Positions 60,988 to 64,000 of a stretch of DNA of 64,000 nt are shown in pieces; the stretch's first letter is position 1, and each line of letters opens with the position of its first letter. The stretch covers positions 1-64,000 of the forward strand of contig NZ_JBHRXV010000003.1 of NCBI RefSeq assembly GCF_042648405.1, read 5' to 3'. The notes beneath the pieces were generated by a model. That model was given only the letters and a program-made list of their open reading frames with translations. It had not been told where the DNA came from and ran no database searches. The stretch comes from Sphingoaurantiacus capsulatus. Its GTDB lineage: Bacteria; Pseudomonadota; Alphaproteobacteria; Sphingomonadales; Sphingomonadaceae. The position numbers were made by a program, and so were the translations under genes.

Positions 60988-61093
60988 GTCCCTCTCCCGC
61001 TTGCGGGAGAGGTTAGGTGAGGGTGTGCGAGCGGCAGCGAGCTTTTCGGCCGCCGGTCACCCTCACCCTCCCTCTCCCGCAAGCGGGCGAGGG
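60988..61093. repeat. Intergenic inverted repeat, CTCCCGCTTGCGGGAG type
   Basis: Near-identical to the copy at 44414-44541: CCCTCTCCCGCTTGCGGGAG, TTAGGTGAGGGTGTGCGAGC inside, then CACCCTCACCCTCCC and CTCCCGCAAGCGGGCGAGGG. It follows phaA and precedes a gene on the same strand. Confidence 0.82.
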
Positions 61094-61139
61094 GAAGCAC
61101 CCTCTCGACAACAGCCTTCCCGTCCCCCAGCTTTGACGC

Positions 61140-61877
61140 ATGCGGCCGACCGTCGAGGAGCTTCGCGCCTATTACGCCACGCGCGACGGACAGCGCGTGG
61201 CGCGGCAGCTCGCCGCCACCATCGCGCCCGCGATCCGGCGGGGGACGACGGCGCGGCTGCTCGGACTAGGGTATTGCGCCCCGTTGCTGACCGGGCTCGA
61301 CCCGGCAAAGCTCGAGCGGCTGGCGCTGGTGATGCCGCACGACATGGGCGCGCACCGCTGGCCCTATGGCCGGCCCGGCTGCACGACGCGCGCCGACGAG
61401 TTCAACCTGCCTTTTGCCGAAGCGATGTTCGACCAGGCGCTGCTGGTCCATGCGCTGGAGTTCGCCGAGCCGCCGCGCAAGCTGCTGCGCGAGCTGTGGC
61501 GGGTGCTGGCACCCGGCGGCGAGCTTGTGCTGATCGTGCCCAATCGCCTCGGCCTCTGGACCCACTTCGAGGCGACGCCGTTCGGGCAGGGGCGGCCGTG
61601 GGGCAAGGGCGAGCTGACGCGGCTGCTGCGCGATTCGATGTTCGAGCCGGTGTCGGCACGCACCGCGCTGGTGGCGCCGCCGGTTCGGGGGCTGCGCTGG
61701 CTCGATCGGCCGCTGATGCGGGTGGCGCGGCGGTTCGGCGGCATCCACTTCCTGCTGGCCCGCAAGACCGATGGCCTTGCCGCGACGATGATCGGCCGTG
61801 TCGAAGCGGCGCCGGTGCAGGCGGCGGCCTCAGGCCTCCCAATCGCGGTCGAGACGCCGCGACGCCAGAAAGAATAG
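61140..61877 (+). CDS. SAM-dependent methyltransferase family protein
   Basis: A 245-residue cytoplasmic protein of the class I methyltransferase fold. Instead of a normal GxGxG motif I it reads RLLGLGYCAPLL near residue 39-50; motif IV is DQALLVHALEFAE near 98, and LWRVLAPGGELVLIVPNRLG near 120-138 is the usual motif V/VI strand. This family in alphaproteobacteria often lies next to glyoxalase II genes; here it does not. The acceptor is unknown. Its last 48 bp overlap the convergent MFS gene, and the C-terminal 20 residues are therefore constrained by both frames. Confidence 0.82.
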   Translation: MRPTVEELRAYYATRDGQRVARQLAATIAPAIRRGTTARLLGLGYCAPLLTGLDPAKLERLALVMPHDMGAHRWPYGRPGCTTRADEFNLPFAEAMFDQALLVHALEFAEPPRKLLRELWRVLAPGGELVLIVPNRLGLWTHFEATPFGQGRPWGKGELTRLLRDSMFEPVSARTALVAPPVRGLRWLDRPLMRVARRFGGIHFLLARKTDGLAATMIGRVEAAPVQAAASGLPIAVETPRRQKE

Positions 61878-63119
61878 GGCTGCGCTCAGCAGATAGAAGC
61901 TGAGGCCGATCAGGATCGAATAGCGCAGCGACTGGTCGCCGAAGCTCGGCGCGAGCTTGTCGGAGATCAGGCCGAACAGCATTGTGCCAAGGCCGATGCC
62001 GATGAGGTTGTTGATGAACAGGAAGCTCGCCGACGCCGTGGTGCGCATGTTCGCGGGCGCGATGTGCTGGACGGCGGTGATCACCGGGCCGAGCCACATC
62101 AGGCCGAGCGCCTGCGGGATCAGGAACAGCACATAGGTTACGGGAAGCGAATCCGACATCACGCCCGCCGCGTAGCAGGGCGCGGCGATCAGAAAGGCGA
62201 TGGCCGGGATACGCGCATAGGCGCCGCGGCTGCCGGCGCCGAGCCGGTCGCCGAGCCAGCCGCCACCCCAGATACCGATGATGCCGCCGACGAGGATGAT
62301 CGAGCCGTAGAATTGCGAGACCTCGATCAGCTCGAGGCCATAGGTGCGGCCAAAGAAGGACGGCAGCCAGAAGATGAGGCCATAGCCGAGGATCGAGCAG
62401 GAGCCGGCGCCGAAGGAGAGCAGCCAGAAGCTCGGCTTGGCGAACAGCGTGCGCATCACCGTGCCGAAGGCCGGCGCGGCCTCATCCACCGGGCGCACCG
62501 GATCGAAGCGGCCGCGCACGGGGTCGCGCACGACGAGGCGGAAGATCGGCGCCAGCGCGACGCCGGCGAGGCCGACGACGATGAAGGCGGTGCGCCAGTC
62601 GATCGTCGAGGCGATCCAGCCGCCGAGGAAGATGCCGGCGGCCGACCCCATCGGTATGCCGAAGGAATAGACGGCGAGCGCGCGGGCGCGCTCGGCGGGC
62701 GGGAAATAGTCGGCGATCAGCGAATAGGCCGGGGCGACGCCGCCCGCCTCCCCGACGCCGACGCCCATCCGCGCGAGGAACAGTTGCCAGAAATTCTGCG
62801 CGAGCCCGCAGAGCGCGGTGAAGCCGCTCCACAGCGCCAGCGCCACCGTCATGATCCAGACGCGGCTCTTGCGGTCGGCCAGCAGGCCGATCGGCACGCC
62901 GAGCGCGGTGTAGAACAGCGCGAAGGCGAGGCCGCCCATCAGGCCGAGCTGCGTGTCGGTCAGCGCCAGCTCCGCCTTGATCGGCCCGGCGAGGATGCCG
63001 ACGATCTGCCGGTCGATGAAGTTGAAGGTGTAGACGACGATCAGCATGAACAGCACGAACGCCCGATAGGATTTCCCATCGGGCGTCGTGGCTGTCGTCG
63101 AACTTGGTGTGTCGATCAG
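61830..63119 (-). CDS. MFS transporter, spinster-like, with a probable CTG start
   Basis: A 12-helix carrier of the same type as the gene at 6298 (VVYTFNFIDRQIVGILAGPIK near residue 30). With the first standard start, GTG at 63056, helix 1 begins without an N-terminal segment. The frame stays open upstream with a typical cytoplasmic N-terminus, IDTPSSTTATTPDGKSYRAF, up to a CTG at 63119-63117 that overlaps the TGA stop of the TonB receptor gene as CTGA. No ATG, GTG or TTG lies between. I therefore infer CTG initiation, giving 429 residues, coupled to the receptor gene. Export or uptake of the receptor's ligand is likely. Confidence 0.8.
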   Translation of the reverse strand: MIDTPSSTTATTPDGKSYRAFVLFMLIVVYTFNFIDRQIVGILAGPIKAELALTDTQLGLMGGLAFALFYTALGVPIGLLADRKSRVWIMTVALALWSGFTALCGLAQNFWQLFLARMGVGVGEAGGVAPAYSLIADYFPPAERARALAVYSFGIPMGSAAGIFLGGWIASTIDWRTAFIVVGLAGVALAPIFRLVVRDPVRGRFDPVRPVDEAAPAFGTVMRTLFAKPSFWLLSFGAGSCSILGYGLIFWLPSFFGRTYGLELIEVSQFYGSIILVGGIIGIWGGGWLGDRLGAGSRGAYARIPAIAFLIAAPCYAAGVMSDSLPVTYVLFLIPQALGLMWLGPVITAVQHIAPANMRTTASASFLFINNLIGIGLGTMLFGLISDKLAPSFGDQSLRYSILIGLSFYLLSAALFFLASRRLDRDWEA

Positions 63120-64000
63120 AAATTATACCCCAGGCTCAGGAACACCTGCCGCGGGTTGCCGTAGAATGCGGTCAACGTGCCCTCGCGGCCCAGCGCCGGA
63201 ATGAATTGTCCGGCCGGGTTGGTCAACAGCGCACCCGTCGTCGGGTTCGCCGCGAGGAAGGTGTAGCCCGAGGTCTTGTATTCCTTGTCGAGAATGTTCT
63301 TGCCGTGGACGCCGACGCTCCAGCGGCTGCCCGCGGCGCGATACACGAGGCTCGCGTCGAGGAGCGCGTAGCTCTTCTGGTCGATGAACGGGTTCGGGAT
63401 TTCGAACTGGTAGGTCTTGCTGCGGTACGACAGCGTCGTGCTGGCGTTGAGCGTGCCGTCGCCGACCGGGCGTTCGTAGCCGAGCGTGCCGCTGGCGGTC
63501 CACTTCGGGGTGTTCTGCACCTCGCGGAAGTCCGCCACATCGACCGGGCCGATGCCGGCGATGTTGGTGATGTATTCGCGGAACTTCGCGTCGATGTAGC
63601 CGAGGCTGGCGGCGAGGGTGAGCTGGTCGCCCTCGGCCATCATGTCCTCGCCGAGGCGGGTGTTCGCCTCGAACTCGAAGCCCTGGAAGCGCGCCTTGCC
63701 GGCGTTGGTGACGACACCGCAGAAGGTCTGGATGCCACCGACGGTGCAACCCGCCGAACCCGGGATCTGGACGTCCTGATAGTCGGCGCGGAACGCGGCG
63801 ATCGCCACGTTGAACCGATCGAGCAGGCGGGCCTTGTAGCCGACCTCGTAGCTGTCGACCGTTTCCGGCGAGAAGCTGAGGAAGTCGGCGATCTCCGACT
63901 GCTCGCGAACGCCGTTCGCATTGAGATCGGGTGCGTTGGCGCCGACGCCGCGCGGGTCGAAGCCGCCGCCCTTGAAGCCCTTCGAGTAGCTCGCATAGAC
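63116..64000 (-). CDS. TonB-dependent outer-membrane receptor, C-terminal part, cut by window edge
   Basis: The visible 294 residues are the last strands of a TonB-dependent beta barrel. The frame is open to the right edge and there reads VYASYSKGFKGGGFDPRG, the usual sequence of such receptors, followed by ETVDSYEVGYKARLLDRFNVAIAAF. The chain ends VFLSLGYNF, with terminal Phe as required for barrel assembly. It should import a large or scarce nutrient through the outer membrane; the downstream MFS carrier, whose CTG start overlaps the stop codon, would carry the ligand over the inner membrane. The ligand is not evident. Any start inside this stretch is spurious. Confidence 0.92.
   Translation of the reverse strand, partial: VYASYSKGFKGGGFDPRGVGANAPDLNANGVREQSEIADFLSFSPETVDSYEVGYKARLLDRFNVAIAAFRADYQDVQIPGSAGCTVGGIQTFCGVVTNAGKARFQGFEFEANTRLGEDMMAEGDQLTLAASLGYIDAKFREYITNIAGIGPVDVADFREVQNTPKWTASGTLGYERPVGDGTLNASTTLSYRSKTYQFEIPNPFIDQKSYALLDASLVYRAAGSRWSVGVHGKNILDKEYKTSGYTFLAANPTTGALLTNPAGQFIPALGREGTLTAFYGNPRQVFLSLGYNF

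Noticed and set aside
63116..63808. A complete 230-residue gene starting at an internal GTG
   Set aside because: The frame stays open to the window edge and codes for further recognisable receptor sequence, so the gene is a truncated TonB-dependent receptor.

Overview
The window is chromosomal DNA of a G+C-rich alphaproteobacterium, most likely a sphingomonad. The evidence is the gene content (RcdA-type CtrA-degradation factor, PhaR/PhaA polyhydroxyalkanoate genes, a TonB-dependent receptor paired with an MFS carrier, paired major facilitators of the NFIDRQI type, LipB, PPDK next to GlyS) together with many intergenic inverted repeats of a kind common in that group. I see no phage, insertion sequence, CRISPR array or conjugation gene. 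Genes are packed closely, often with 1-4 bp start/stop overlaps, and almost all of the 64 kb is coding.

Layout. 0.1-6.2 kb: Bax-inhibitor-1-like membrane protein, a YbbAP-type ABC exporter divergent from a TesA-like esterase, ThpR, and a low-molecular-weight phosphatase. 6.3-12.8 kb: an MFS/SDR pair, an amino-acid permease, a three-gene operon of small exported proteins (pilin-like, chaperone-like, unknown), and a TetR regulator divergent from a PF10118-type protein. 12.8-17.2 kb: GMC oxidoreductase, epoxide hydrolase, LipB, TauE-type permease. 17.3-22.5 kb: small exported or lipid-linked proteins, an SCP2 protein, OmpA, and an HTH regulator coupled to a Tat-exported monooxygenase-fold protein. 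22.5-25.3 kb: acyl-CoA dehydrogenase, VOC protein, RcdA, and an Hsp20 gene preceded by a heat-shock promoter and a probable ROSE-type RNA thermometer. 25.3-31.2 kb: a nucleoside hydrolase-ribokinase-oxygenase operon, a GlsB-like protein, and a phnCDE transporter with a Pho-box-like site. 31.2-40.4 kb: CoA transferase, HhH membrane protein, ppdK, glyS, glyQ, cyclophilin. 40.6-50.3 kb: acyl-CoA synthetase, thioesterase with an MmyB-type regulator, alkyl-sulfatase-like hydrolase, VOC, TusA-like, DECR-like SDR, TetA-like MFS, and an unknown membrane protein. 50.4-57.2 kb: tRNA-Thr, a 42-residue protein, an exported Gpx-MsrB-MsrA repair set, aminopeptidase P, oligopeptidase B, a thioesterase. 57.2-64 kb: exported methyltransferase-fold protein, phaR divergent from a PhaC-like hydrolase, phaA, a methyltransferase, an MFS gene that probably starts at CTG and is coupled to the TonB receptor gene cut by the right edge.

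How the genes work together. Fatty-acyl and CoA metabolism is prominent: acyl-CoA dehydrogenase, synthetase, thioesterases, CoA transferase, DECR-like SDR, thiolase and PHA regulation. Envelope maintenance is the second theme (OmpA, exported methionine sulfoxide reductases, lipoproteins, YbbAP/TesA). Individual sequence-level points worth a closer look are the RNA thermometer before hsp20, the CTG start, the CATG overlap of two divergent start codons at phaR, paired operator-like palindromes at regulator genes, five convergent gene pairs interlocked through exactly 4 bp of stop codons, and three groups of intergenic hairpins whose stems differ but stay base-paired. No entirely new multi-gene defence or biosynthetic system is evident; the least explained unit is the three-gene exported operon at 10.0-11.2 kb.
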